A stretch of 64,000 bases of DNA, from assembly GCA_963576565.1 (NCBI GenBank), contig CAUYVT010000092.1:124001-188000 (forward strand). Reading direction: 5' to 3'. The notes below the pieces were generated by a model that searched no databases, was not told where the DNA came from, and was given only the letters and a program-made list of their open reading frames with translations. Both the position numbers and the translations under genes were made by a program. The stretch comes from Aspidapion aeneum. Its lineage: Eukaryota; Arthropoda; Insecta; Coleoptera; Brentidae. Positions 12,081 through 24,156 of the stretch are shown piece after piece (the first letter of the stretch is position 1; every line of letters starts with the position of its first letter).

Positions 12081-12361
12081 CACCGGCGGTTCTACGGGGG
12101 GGGCTGGGGGAGGGGTACTGGGGGTAATTACAGAACTTATTTTGTAAGCGCGAAAAATTGCAACGTTTTTTTAGTTAATTTTCTCGTTTTATGGTGTACA
12201 GTCAAGATGAACCCCGCATTCGAATTCAGCGCATTGAAGAACTTATAATAATCTTTCCTGTGTGCTTTTGTCATATGAGCTGTTTTCCTGTGCCCTAATT
12301 TACAGTCACCGCTTGACCATTATCCCCCCCCCCCCAGAATTTGGCTCTAGAACCGCCCTTG
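12081..12361. mobile_element. hAT-like MITE with poly-G inner borders
   Basis: The ends CACCGGCGGTTCTA and, on the other strand, CAAGGGCGGTTCTA are each followed inward by G-rich tracts. Flanks TTTTGCTC (12073-12080) and TTGTGCTC (12362-12369) are an 8-bp target duplication with one mismatch. There is no internal gene. Confidence 0.75.
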
Positions 12362-12439
12362 TTGTGCTCGACACCCTTTTTTGGAAAAAAATCTATCGAA
12401 AAGTTAGAAATTCTTGTGATAACGCCAAAAATATGTTAT

Positions 12440-12830
12440 TTGGGTGTATTTTGATCTATCTGAGCAATATCATCGTGATGTCTGCCTGTGTGTGTGTATG
12501 TCTGTCCCTATCACGATAGCTCCTAAACCGCTAAACCGATTTTGATGAAAAATAGTATTTGATACTTTAACGATCTGATTAGATTTTGGTCAAGATCCAT
12601 TGGTACTATACTATCACTGTGACAGTTTCTTCACAGTTTAAAAATATGCTAACTTTTAAACAGAACATCGCATCAATATGCGGTTTTCGGAATATAATAG
12701 AACACATTAATATTTTGTATTATAACAAAAAGATTCTCAGAAGCTTTCGTTTTTGAGATAATCACAAAAAACTGTTTCCAAGGCTGATATAGCGTGGAGT
12801 GCGTCAATCCTATGTTGATTTTAATTTCTG
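12440..12830. repeat. Fragment of a dispersed insect-type repeat
   Basis: CTATCACGATAGCTCC followed by CTAAACCGATTTTGATGAAA is wording that I associate with widely dispersed arthropod repeats. No ends or duplications could be fixed, so family and borders are unknown. Confidence 0.35.
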
Positions 12831-13024
12831 TTTTTTTTAGGGTGATTTTCTTACGGTAAGAAATATATCACATACAGTGGTATTTTTTGTTAATTGTTCA
12901 TAAAAAGACAAACATCCCGAATCCCCACTCTTACGCCATTTGCGCCCCCCCTCCCAGCTTTACAGATCACGGGCCGCCACTGCATATTAGCATCACATAG
13001 GAGGTGCTGAACGATTTTTGGGGC

Positions 13025-13408
13025 CAGTGCTACCAGATTTGAAGATTTTCCCTCGGATTTTCCTTCAATATGAAGGGTTTTAAACAAAAATTTTGACTAC
13101 TAGAGGATTGAAGGTTTTTATCTGAATTTGTAGGATTTTCACTCTTTTAAGGCAAAGTTATAATAATTTGCAATTATTCCAATAATTTTACCAAACTTAA
13201 CTTATGTAGGTAAATTTAAAGACTTTATCTTTGATTTTGGTTCTTATAATTTATGATTTATCTACCATTTTTGTTTAAAAAAAATTGTTGATGGTATAAA
13301 GTTTATTTTGGTTTGGTGTCGATCAACCACGCGTTACTGTTTTGAAGGATATGAAGGGCTTTTGTCACTTAGTTGAAGGAAAGCTGTCAGAAAAGTCTGG
13401 CAACACTG
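13025..13408. mobile_element. hAT-like MITE, CAGTGYTRCCAGA ends
   Basis: The left end CAGTGCTACCAGA and the right end read on the other strand, CAGTGTTGCCAGA, form the inverted repeats. TTTGGGGC (13017-13024) and GTTGGGGC (13409-13416) flank as an 8-bp duplication with one difference. Matching ATATGAAGGG blocks lie inside both ends. Confidence 0.8.
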
Positions 13409-13811
13409 GTTGGGGCTATCAACACGACCACTATGCATTTTTTAAATTTGTGTAGACACAATACATTCGTTTTTCACCTGTTTAAATAAAACTATGGAAT
13501 AAATGTTATTTACATTTGTAGATAGGCGTTGAATATTTTTAAACCTCTCACATAATATAACCGATTAATTACCCACCATCATGTACTCAAGAATTTATAA
13601 ATAAAACATTTAAATAAACAACAAAATTTGAATTACACAATGACCTTTAAAGACCATTTAACAATAAATTGAAAATACCTCTTGAGACTCACATTATAGG
13701 TATTATTTAATAATATGGCTATTTAATTTTTTTTTTAATTCAACATCCTAATTATCCGGCACTAAAACAGCAGCAAAACAAATAGCAATTGTGAAAGTTG
13801 ATAAGGATCAG

Positions 13812-13990
13812 TAGCGTAGACATTGGCGCAACCAGGAATATGTCTTTGGGGGAAGCGGGGGGAAGACCCCATAATTGCGTATTTTATGCTATTTAATTTG
13901 TTTATTTTTTAATTATGTCAAAAATACTTAAAAAAATTTAGGCTTGGGGGGTGGCGGACCCCGATGCCCTCCCTCTGCATTTTACATTCA
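13812..13990. mobile_element. Partial poly-G hAT-like MITE
   Basis: Starts CAGTAGCGTAGACATTGG, then CCAGGAATATGTCTTTGGGGG and the family core (GCGTATTTTATGC, AAAATTTAGGCTTGGGGGG). The right terminus is missing or too diverged to see. Confidence 0.55.
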
Positions 13991-15002
13991 TAAAAAGAAA
14001 TGATATAAACCTCTTAATTTTTTAAAGGCTGAATTTTAAATATAATTACTTTCTGTGTGCGCTATTTAATTAAGATTTTAAAAAAAGTACCCAAAAGTAC
14101 TTTTTTAATTTTTTTATATAATACTCTCTAAGCATTTTACTTTTTAAAAATGTAGACTAGATGCACCGCAGATGACCGCGAGTATTAAAATATATTTTTT
14201 TAGGTGAACCTTAGATGCTTAAAAACATTAATGCGTTTTATTTGGAGGAGAGCCCAAGCAATCTTGAAAAAGAAATTTAATATAGCTCCAGTAGCGGAAC
14301 CAGAAAGGGAACAGGGGGGTTTGCCCTCCTCCTTGACATAAAGCTTATGTATATTTTTTGGTTCTAGTAAAAAAAAAGATAGATAAACCGCAATTTGCTA
14401 TAAAATTATTTATTTTTTAATTTTCAGAAAATTTTTTTTTTTTACATTTTCACCTGAGGTGCATTTTATTTTCATGTATTGTAAGTTTTGGTTTTTGCTG
14501 CCTTATTGCACAGAGAACGTTTAATTTTCCTGGGCTACGCTGTTGATTCCTCCTTAGCATTTACAGCTCCTACCAATATTTGGCTGCTGTAGCCAATTTC
14601 CCTGGGCAATAGGTATGAGTACTTAGATAAACTTGATCAATAAAAAGTTTTTTGTACAAGCTTTTGTAGTTTCAAAATTATTATTTACCTTTATATTGTT
14701 GAATATTATAACTTTTTAAGGGATGCTTTTTTAAGTGACATTTACATTTTTAGTGATTTTGATAACTTTTTTCGGCTTTTAGGTGGCTATTTTTAATATA
14801 GATATCCTCGTAGATACCAGTGCCTATTTGAGAGGGGGTATCGTGGTAATTACCCCGCTAGAAAAAATATATATGGACTTTTTGTTAATAAATATCGGAC
14901 TAACCGCATAATTACCTCCCCCCTATAGAAAAAAAATAATTATAGTGTTTCCGTCGACCATTACCTCCCTAGATTTTCGACCAGATCCGCGATTGCGTAG
15001 GT
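13991..15002. other. Non-coding stretch with single MITE ends
   Basis: CAGTAGCGGAACCAG near 14290 and CCTGGGCTACGCTGTTG near 14539 could be the two ends of an old CAGTAGCG element, but I find no target duplication. Otherwise AT-rich with no gene signal. Confidence 0.35.
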
Positions 15003-15398
15003 CCCAGCAAACATCGACCTGCTGGTACTGTACTAATATTGTACTTTAACTGCTGGCATCGGCAATGATGTGCATTATTTTTATTATTTTTGTATTGTCT
15101 AATTTGCATATTATTTAAAAGTGCAGAAAACGCAACATTTTAGTACTTTATTTTTAATACAACGAAAAGTTATACTTTGTTTTTAAGGAATGGTAAGTGC
15201 AGCCACGGTTAATGGCAAAAAAGCATTTTAAAAGTATATTTAAACAGTTACTTTTAAAGCGCTTTATTTTAGTACAAAAAAATTAAATATTTAAAAAAAT
15301 AAAACATTGACAAAAAACCATTTTAATAACATTTTAATGAAGTTACTCTTAAAGTACATTTAATTTATTAGATATTTAAAGTTTAAAAGTTTGCTGGG
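15003..15398. mobile_element. Small element with CCCAGCAAAC inverted ends
   Basis: CCCAGCAAAC at 15003-15012 and its complement at 15389-15398, with TACTTTAA/TTAAAGTAC words inside both halves. No convincing target duplication is seen, so this is tentative. Confidence 0.4.
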
Positions 15399-16480
15399 GT
15401 ATTTTTGTAACCAAATCAAACCGAACTGAACCGACCTAAAAAAAATTGATAACCCTAAAAAGGCCTCCCTTTTGAGACCAAAAAGCTTGATATTGCATAA
15501 AAGTAATTTTAAATGAAAAAAAAATTATAACCAAAAAAAAAAGGTTTTTCCTCTATTGGATGGCCAAAAAGCGAGTCGGATATTTTTATTTTGCTAAAAA
15601 CTCGACTTTGTCTGTAGGTATGGTTGCTTACCTTAACTTTTGAAATTAAGCACAATTTTTGCATTTGGTATCATTCAAAAACATTATTTTTAGCGCGCGC
15701 TTTTTTTCTTTAAATAATTCTTATTTTCTAAAATTATAAAGTTACTTAATACTTTTCGCGCAATTTTATTCAATGTTTCAGTAGTTTATATATTGCAATA
15801 TTTTCCTTCTTCTTGAAGTGCGCCAAAAGCCATCCCTTATTCCGCAGTAATAATATTTTGTGCATTATACATGGCCGGGCTAGCTAAAGGGGGGTATTGT
15901 TTTTTGTAGCATAATTCGGCATTATAACTGAACAACTTTCATTTGTTATAAATTATTAATAATTTAAAATAAATAATTATGTAGGACTGGACATTTTTAC
16001 CGGTAGATATATATTTAATTTCTCACATTTAATTTCCAGTTTTTTTTTAAAATCATTTTAAGGAAAGTTTGTTTGTCCGAATTTATTTTAAATTAATTAA
16101 TAGGATTTTATTTTAGGTATTTGTTTAACCGTATTTTAACTTACCTAATAAAGTTATTGTTCCCTCCTAGAACAGGTTAATATCCATTCAAAACAAAACA
16201 AACACAACAAATATTCACTCTACACAAGAAATTTCACTCATATTAAATACAAAAATTTATAAAAATCACTAAAATACACTTCAAAAATAAGTGAACACAA
16301 ATCTAGTTTTTAGTTTTGGTGGTATTTGGTTAGGAAATAACCTAAAAAACCACCCATAGCTTAGATTGACAGTTGATAACTCTTTTGTTTCCTGTGTAGA
16401 TTCGAATTGACCAATCAGATCAAAGCGCACGCTAATTTGCGAATAATCTTTTAATTTTGGGAAAATTTGCACCACCGGTT
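15399..16480. other. Non-coding AT-rich stretch ending in a promoter-like region
   Basis: No frame or element that I can support. A strong minus-strand splice donor (AG/GTAAGT, exon edge at 16145) faces away from the CpG-rich block at 16.5 kb, which could mean a divergent transcript, but the segment between has no coding frame. Confidence 0.3.
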
Positions 16481-16482
16481 GG

Positions 16483-16746
16483 TATATTTATGCACGATTT
16501 TTTTTTGTTTACAAAATAGACACCGGCGAACGTAATAGCTTGCACCAACGGTCGTGCAGTCCACTCTCAAAGCGGATGCGAATCGAACTAACCGAGTGTA
16601 GACATTTCGTTATCGTGTTGGGAACGAAGGCGCGGGTAAGAATGACGGGATCGTACGAAGCGAGCTACGACAAACGTTCGGGATTGGGGTTTGAAAAAGG
16701 AAATAAGGGGTGTTTTAGTTTTCGGGATAGTCTAGTGCAGGTATAA
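16483..16746 (+). promoter_or_regulatory. CpG-rich promoter / first-exon candidate
   Basis: In a very AT-rich setting, 16510-16700 is dense in CpG. A TATATTTA box lies at 16483-16490, and a strong donor (GCGCGG/GTAAGA, exon edge 16635) plus a second one (GTGCAG/GTATAA) near 16740 follow. This is what a first exon of a plus-strand gene might look like. I find no matching acceptor exon within reach and do not accept the 68-codon frame over it as a protein. Confidence 0.3.
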
Positions 16747-16837
16747 CAATGACCTTAGATAATATTTATCATAACAAAAACACTTCATTAAAAAAGCCAA
16801 GTACGCGAAAATGGTATTCCCTAAAAAGAATTGAGAT

Positions 16838-17063
16838 AAAAGTAAACCCAAGTTCTCCAATAGAAATTTCAAAATAAAAGGCTCTTACTAGTTTGGAAAT
16901 GTTTTTTTAAACTTTGCTAGTACAGCCAAACTTCTTTATGTTCAATTTATCACTGTGCCTAAGAGTCATTTGTAGCTATAATAGCCAAGTTTAGAAAAAC
17001 ATTTCCAAACTAGTAAGAACCTTTCATTTTAAAATTTGTATTGGAGAACTTGGGTTTACTTTA
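16838..17063. mobile_element. 226-bp foldback element
   Basis: About 65-bp inverted arms (16838-16904 and 16996-17063) share AAAGTAAACCCAAGTTCTCC and CTTACTAGTTTGGAAATG. No terminal family signature or target duplication could be recognised. Confidence 0.65.
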
Positions 17064-18015
17064 AAATTTTGAGGTTTTTTCATTTTTTCCCATGGTTTTA
17101 TCATCCTTTCAGTTAGTCGAAATGAGTTGCAATTGCAGTTTTACATAACTTTACAATTATAGCCCTTTTATGATTTTGTCCGGTTTTATAAGTGAACTTC
17201 TACAAATCTTTAATTCTGTCTTTGTCATGCACCTATGACAAAGTTCGAATTTGCTCATGTCTTGTTCTGAAGAATGACGTATTTGACAATAGGGACTAAT
17301 ATGCGTAAACGTAATGTATGTTACGTAAATATGATACAATGCGTATTGGAATTAATTGAAAACAGAGTTGGAGCAAAGCAATAGTCAAAACGTTCCACTT
17401 ATCACCATGCGTTTATAAAGTAAACTCTTTTACCAGTATTTACTAAGACCTCAAAACTTAGCATTTTAGACCGGATTTAAGTATCAAGTCGACTTGATAC
17501 CGACAGGCTTAAGTGTATTTTTTTAATACTCACAGGTCAAATAACTGCAAAGATTTGGTTCACCCTAATGTGCAATATGATAGTAAGCACTTCTCAGTGA
17601 GTTTCCTCTTATATAAATTCAATAACTTTAAAAATAAAGAAAAATCACATAAAAAATTTGTAACGAAATGTCATTTCTTGCAAATTTAGTCCGTGCAGTC
17701 GTAGGATTCTCGTTAAAAAATAGTCTCAAATTGTAGGAATAACCCTTGGAGGGTGGTTTAAAGTTCGAAAAACAATAGAAATAATCCATGATTGATAAAA
17801 AAAACTTACATACAAAAATTTCCAAAGCTAAATAATACATAAATCACTTAAAACTATATCTGTAGATGCATTACCGTATTAAATACGTATCAATATTTAA
17901 ATATTGTAAAAAACACAAGAGATATTAGAATCCGTTTTCAATTACAGATCCATAAAAAATTAACATGTAAAATATTCCCGACAGCTGACACTGACTAACA
18001 CCGTTTTTATTCAAC
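17064..18015. other. Non-coding stretch
   Basis: AT-rich, with small palindromes such as TCAAGTCGACTTGA near 17485. No gene or element ends seen. Confidence 0.35.
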
Positions 18016-18625
18016 CAGGGCTATCAAAACGGACGGGCCACGATCCTCCACTTTGTTGACGTCACATCCGGGGCTGATTTTTTTTTGATGTTCACTTTAC
18101 GACACAGCTGATTGTCTTTAAAATATTGAAGTTGAAATGACGGTTCACGAATATTTAATTTTTTTTTTAAATAAGGCTGATTTTGAGATTATTTTTGCTA
18201 TATTCTTGCAGCACATTTTTTTTTAATGTATAGTGATCCTTAATTTTTCAGAGCCGCTTCATTAGCTCACACTAAACTGAAATTTAAAGCAGAAGCGAAT
18301 GTGACAAACACAGATGATAAAGTCAAATACATGTCAAATATAACAGTTAGCATGCGGTTCATGGCGGGTAATTTAAATTCAAAATAAGAAATGCTAAATC
18401 TTGAAGATTTTAACCTTTTAATCATCTTGTATCTTTACAAAAGTTTGGTGGAATATCGGGATGGTGTCTGAGAATATTTCACTGATATTTCGCGGAAATC
18501 TGTAGTGCCATTTTGAAAATATCATAAAAAACGTGTGACCTCCCATAAGACCCAATGTAAAAGTCAGGCCCCGGAGAACAGCTGATTTTTTCAGGGTCGT
18601 GGCCTGTACTTTTTTGTGGGCCTTG
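18016..18625. mobile_element. hAT-like element, ~610 bp
   Basis: Imperfect inverted ends share GGGCCACGA and CCGGGGC-type blocks (CAGGGCTATC at left, CAAGGCCCAC on the other strand at right). The flanking direct repeat is ATTCAAC (8-bp blocks TATTCAAC and GATTCAAC). No coding sequence remains. Confidence 0.6.
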
Positions 18626-19331
18626 ATTCAACATTTCCTAGTGACGTTTGGAGGTTTAAATATAACTACTAAATATTATTTTTAATTATTTCTAACCTTT
18701 GTGTGGACATAATGTATTTGTTACCACGAGAAAAGATGACCCATATCGCAAGGTATTTATAAACAATTTATAAATATATTAAAAACTATTGCATTCATGG
18801 GAAAAATAAGTTAAACCTTCAACCAAAATCTAGCACTGTAGACCCTTAGTAAATACTGGTGTTTGGGCTCGAAATGTCGCTATTTTATTTTAATTTTTCT
18901 TCACTACAGGACACGAAAAAGAAATCTCAACTCTAAAATATAGCATTTAAATACATCAAAACGTTTAAAAAATACGGTTAAATGGACCAAAATACACCCT
19001 TAGAACTAAATTGGGTTGAAATTCGATGAACTTACACAACTGTTTTTGATCTGTGGTTACGTTTCTATGTTCGCTAGCTATGTATAAATTCTTGAAATGG
19101 GTGAAAATGAGAATTCACATCTCTCTCAGTCAGGACCAATATAGATACAGAAATCTAGTGAGATCACATGCGCAGTTTGAGTTTCACCCGATTTTGAGGG
19201 AGTAATCTTTCTCACCCATTCTAAAATTCTTACACAGGTGTAACGATATACCGCGTGTAATGCGTATCGTAGGTGCCAAAGGCACTACACATTCGCGCTT
19301 GACCAAAACGTACGTTATGTCCAAGGTCTTT
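18626..19331. other. Non-coding stretch
   Basis: A weak inverted pair around 19096-19220 (AAATGGGTGAAAATGAG and CTCACCCATT) may be a decayed MITE. Nothing else is supported. Confidence 0.35.
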
Positions 19332-19526
19332 ATACTTTTACACAGGTTGCCTACAGAATTTGACTACTTATGTGAACTTTACTGGTCGACTGTAGCTGCG
19401 TCTTTGGTTTTCCATAAATCAAATGGTTTAAGACAATCCGGTGACATATATTTTTTAATCTGATTACAGTTGGCCGGTCAGGTTCAATGACCTTTCAAAT
19501 TCTGTAGGTAACCTGTGTAAAAGTAT
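19332..19526. mobile_element. 195-bp foldback element
   Basis: Ends ATACTTTTACACAGGTT and ACCTACAGAATTTGA on each strand form about 30-bp inverted repeats with few mismatches. No target duplication recognised. Confidence 0.6.
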
Positions 19527-19599
19527 CCCTAATGTTTGGTTATTAATAATTCCGTTTTTAAAATTGGACTGTTATCCTATTTTCCTTTAAGATATCGGA

Positions 19600-20636
19600 C
19601 GATTTTTTTTGTTATTTTTTATGTAATTGAGAAAAGGAGTGCCAGAAATATAGAGACTCATGTTGCCTTTGTGGACCTACAACTATACAAAGGGTCAAAA
19701 TCTAAAATTGGAAATTGACTTTCAGAAGAGTTTCTGGTAACTAAGACAGGGTGTTGTATCTTTCCAACTCTTTTTAAAATATATATCGCAGTAGCTCTAA
19801 AAAACTGGAAACGTAAAGTACCCTGCATGGGAATAAAACTTAACGCAAGATTTACCATATACACAACACAGTTTGCCGACGGCGAAGTTTATTGTACCTA
19901 ATGACAAAGAAGACATGGAGTATATGATGAGCAAGTTAATGGAGGAATACCAAAAGTGGGGGTTACCAGTGAACGTGGACAAGACTCAGTACTTATGTAT
20001 TGGAAAAAATCAAGTGAGTTGGAACTAGACAATGGAAAAACAATATCTCTATGGAATAAGAATGTATACTTAAGTGTGAAATTTGATAAGATAGGAATAT
20101 ACTGAAGAACTGCAAAAAAGAATAGTAAAAGCAAAAAAGGTTATTGGATGTCTTAACAGTTTTTTATGAAGCAGAGAGATAAAACAGAATGTAAAATTTG
20201 ACATATTTGAAACAATAGTGAAAAGCACGCTGTTGTATGGAATAGAGACTTGTCGCGTAACAGAAAAATACAAAACAAAAATGGAAAGTGTCGAAATGGA
20301 TGCAATAAGAAGATTAATGAGAATGTCTAGAACAGATCATATAAGAAATGAGATCATAAAAGAAAGAATGGGAAACGACGGAAGCATAATAGATGACATC
20401 ACTAAAAGACAACTGATATGGTACGGCTATATACAACGGATGAATGATGAAAGATTACTAACGTAGGTCCTAGAATGGCATCCAATAGGGCGTAGAAAAA
20501 GAGGGCGTCCTAAACTGGAATAGCAACAGTCAATCCAAAGAACAATCAGTTAAAAAAACCTGAGAGATGATGATTGTCAGGATCGAAGGAGGTGGAGAAT
20601 AATAGGCGTCGGACACCGTAGAAAAACGTTCTAAAC
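19600..20636 (+). pseudogene. Decayed non-LTR (LINE) reverse transcriptase
   Basis: Fragments in several frames follow the order of a LINE RT. IEKRSARNIETHVAFVDLQ (about 19628-19680) is the first block; TLFKIYIAVALKNWKRK and TTQFADGEV (catalytic box, second Asp of FADD replaced) come next; a frame change leads to EEYQKWGLPVNVDKTQYLCI. The last long open piece, 20218-20466 (STLLYGIETCRVTEKYK ... RQLIWYGYIQRMNDERLL), is the C-terminal region typical of these proteins. A stop then interrupts further recognisable sequence to about 20636. Several frameshifts and stops make it dead. The 3' tail and 5' end are not visible. Confidence 0.8.
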
Positions 20637-20729
20637 TGCGTTATTATATTTAGTTTTGATCGAACCAGTTTTTTCCTAGACTAAATCATCCCCTTAAAAT
20701 TCCACCAATCCAACGTATGTCGAGACTTA

Positions 20730-20800
20730 TTTCAGCGCATCTAACGCGACGCGCCCGCGACGCCTTGATAGTCGAGGGTCGCGTCGACGCGTGTTTTCAG
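20730..20800. other. Short CpG-dense block
   Basis: CGCGACGCGCCCGCGACGC and GGGTCGCGTCGACGCG are close together and nearly complementary, with a CGCGTCGACGCG palindrome. It might be a MITE end or a small regulatory island; no gene is attached to it. Confidence 0.35.
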
Positions 20801-21279
20801 TGGCCGCCCCAGTGTGCTTCCAGTTTTGTCACGTGAGATATAACATGTTACGACAATGTGTTACAAGTTTGAAACTTAAAACAGACAAACAAATAAGAGA
20901 AAAAACATTAAAAATTATTATATAAATATTAAATAATATTATATAATACATTTATATAATTGTATCATATACGTAATATTCCAATACTCCCTGTTACCTG
21001 TTTACACAATGGTTGGCGTTTGATGCAAACATTCAGAAATAAAGATACGAAAAATGCACAGATACCAAATTTACATAGGTAGAGTTTTTGTCAACTGTAC
21101 GCCGATGATTTGACATGATGATCAGGACATTTTATCTTAAAGACCGCAATGAGGATAGACTTATACCCATTGATATTGCTATTTCAAATATGTTTACATT
21201 CTGCACACAGAAAAAAGTGTTTATTTGAACCAAAAAAATATTATTTGACTCAACCAAAGTCGTTATTTCAATAGGTCCA

Positions 21280-22400
21280 AAACGTCCTCTTGTTTGGTTC
21301 AAATAAAAATATTTATTGTTTTCAAATAACTAATCTAGTCTCTTTAAATAAAATTTATTTGATGCGTTAGAGTTATTTGGTTTAATTGATAAACAAAAAT
21401 ACATTTAAATTAAATAATTTGAAATATTTAAACCAAATACTACTAATTTATTTATTTGCAATAACAAGTTTATTTCAAACAAACAAATATGTTGGTTGGT
21501 AAAAATAAAATAATTCTTTAACATGACTGTTTTCTTTGATTGAAATAAAAATATTTATATTTTTTAAATAACTAATTTAGTCTCTTTAAATAAGATTTAT
21601 TTGATACGTTAGAAATATTTGGTTTAATTGACAAACAAAAATACATTTAAATCAAATAATTGGAAATATTTAAACCAAATACTATTAATTTATTTATTTG
21701 CAATAACAAGTTTATTTCAAACCAACAAATATGATGGTTGGTAAAAATAAAATAATTCTTTAACATGACTGTTTTCATATAAATTAATTTGTTTAATATT
21801 CTAGGCTTGAAAATTTATTTAATAACTGACATTTATTAAGTAAATTTTTTAAATTATTTTACTTGATGTAAATAAATATTTGTTTAAACTTAAAATATAT
21901 TTTGTTGAATTTCAGTAAATATTTCTGTGAGAACAAGAGTTAACTTATTTCACAATACAAAAACATATTTTCCAACTAACAAATAGGGTAGTTAGTAAAC
22001 CTAAAATAATTGTTTATAATTACCGTTTTCCTTGATTGTTTTAAAAAACTTATTGTTTTTTCTTAATAAATAATTTGTTTAATCTTCTAAATATATTTTT
22101 TTGTCTTAACATAATTTATTTAATAACGAACTTTTATTAAATAAATTTGTAAAATTATTTTGTTTATTATAAATAAATGTGTGTTAACTTTAAGTAAATA
22201 TTTATTATTGCAAGTTTTTTTCAAACAAACAAATAGGGTACTTGTTAAACCAAATATAATTGTTTTAAATGATTGTTTTCCTTGATGGCTTTACAAAATA
22301 TTGCTTCTTATTTGAATTATTTTTTTAATATTCCTAATTTATTTTCTTGTCGTTTTAACAAAATGTATTTAATTAGATTAGACATTTAATAAACAGTTAC
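21280..22400. repeat. ~240-bp degenerate tandem repeat, 4-5 units
   Basis: Two units (about 21307-21546 and 21547-21786) are over 90 percent alike, with offset about 240 bp. Weaker copies of the anchor TTTCAAACAAACAAATA and of GACTGTTTTC follow near 21950 and 22210. The unit is very AT-rich and non-coding; it may be a minisatellite or an internal array of a larger element. Confidence 0.75.
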
Positions 22401-22633
22401 ATGGTTACAGAATACTGCGTTGTACACGTAAAAACAAATGTTTTGCACGAAAAAAAGTATTTTAATTCAAAAATAGGCAGGTAGGTACAAAAAACATGTA
22501 AAATTGTAAAAACGTTTAAAGGCAAATTAATATAAAATTAACCAAATATGCATAAAACAAAAATACTTCCTAAATACTAATTAGATTATACTTGTGTAAT
22601 CTTTTCCAAGGTATAAATAAGACCACTAACCTA

Positions 22634-22816
22634 TATACAGGGTGACCCAAAAGACTGAGACCCCCCTAATATCTTCGAAATCAAAATAAACAGAGAAGTC
22701 AAATTTCACATACTCAGATGGTTTGCAAAAAGTATCTTTTTTGATGCTAATATTGGAACCAGTCATTAAGGAGACGTAGCGAAGCCAGCGACGTTACTTT
22801 TTAAAATGAAATACCC
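22634..22816. mobile_element. TACAGGG-end segment at the left border of the compound inverted repeat
   Basis: Starts TACAGGGTGACCCAAAAG. Its inner part (GCGACGTTACTT, 22787-22798) reappears inverted at 26290-26340 (AAGTAACGTCGCC), so it belongs to the outer arm of the structure around the gene at 24157-25181. The matching right terminus is lost. Confidence 0.5.
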
Positions 22817-23096
22817 TGTATATTTTTGCAATTTTGAATAAAGCTTTCCTTTCTGTTTCCAAAAATACCTAATATGCTACGTTTTTATGTAACGGTTTTT
22901 AAATAAAATGACAAAACCTTTTCATTAAGAGCAATGAGTTAACCAAGAAAAATTATCGATGACTGTCGGCTTTACTCTTTTGTTTGTTTTTGTCATTTTA
23001 TTTCAAAACTGTTAGAGAAAAAGGTATTAGGTATAATAGGTAGTTTTGGAAACAGAAAGACAAGGTCTATTCCAATTTGCCAAAATATAGAGCGTA
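22807..23096. mobile_element. ~290-bp MITE inserted in the left arm
   Basis: Inverted ends share TATATTTTTGCAA/TATATTTTGGCAAA-like sequence and CTTTCTGTTTCCAAAA blocks (about 22850 and 23050). It is absent from the right arm, where ATGAGATT runs directly into TACCGGGTG. That empty site implies a later TA-targeted insertion. Confidence 0.6.
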
Positions 23097-24156
23097 TACC
23101 GGGTGTTCCAAAGTGAGTGGCCTATTGGATTATTTTGGAAACTATACGATAGAAACTTTTAAAACTTTCTATTCTTACATACGTCCATGTAAAGTATATT
23201 TACAAAATACTTTCATAGTTGCGGTGTTGCCATTTGCAGGAAAAGTTGGCTTTATTATTTTAAAAGAAACACCATGGATATTTTTCGATTCTTTATGTAG
23301 AAAAATGTATGTAATTTTTTTCAACAATTATTGTATATTTTTTTTGCACAATTTGTTTTCAAAATGGGTATAAAACCAATTTGTGCAAAAATTTTGAATA
23401 GATTTGTGCAATGGAATTTGTTGTAAAATTTTAAACAACTGTGCAACTGTTTTTTTTTCACAATGCTTATTGTACAGGCCTGTATAAAAAAATTTCACAT
23501 ATTTTTGCACAATTTGTTGTATATTTTGCATTAATTTTTTTAAAATTTTGGAAAAATTCCAAATATTCAAGTATGAAAACATTTTACACAATATTGTGTA
23601 ATTTTCTTATTCTATTTTGTGCAATATCAATGCACAATTATGTAGTTATATTTTAAAAGATGTTTGTATTTTTTTTACATTGTGGTCTTATATTTTGCAG
23701 TGAAATTTTTCTTTTTACCACAAAAAATATAATATAATACATCAATATAATATATTATATATTTTACAATAAATAATTTTAGTTACGCCCAAAATTGCAC
23801 AATTTTGTGCATATATTTCCTACAATTTTATGTAAAAATAGTTAAAAATATGAATTTTTTACATAATATTCTGTAATTTTCTTTAACAATTAAATGAAAA
23901 GTATCCCTGAATGTGTACAAAATCTTGTAGATGTTTTTTTTTTTCAATAGGTTGCTGCATTGCATTTTGTTTTAATTTTTGTGTATATATTTTTTGTATA
24001 TATTTTTAAAAAACGCTGTATTACTATTTATAACAAGTACACAATGTTTAATTTTTATTTGACAAAAAAATACCAAACTAAAAAATCACTTGTTAAAAGA
24101 CCTTTATTTTCGTTTTTCTTATGAGTACAACATATTTTAACACATTAGTTATTAAA

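Noticed and set aside
16540..16746. 68-codon plus-strand frame in the CpG-rich block
   Set aside because: No domain and crossed by strong splice donors; more likely a non-coding first exon.
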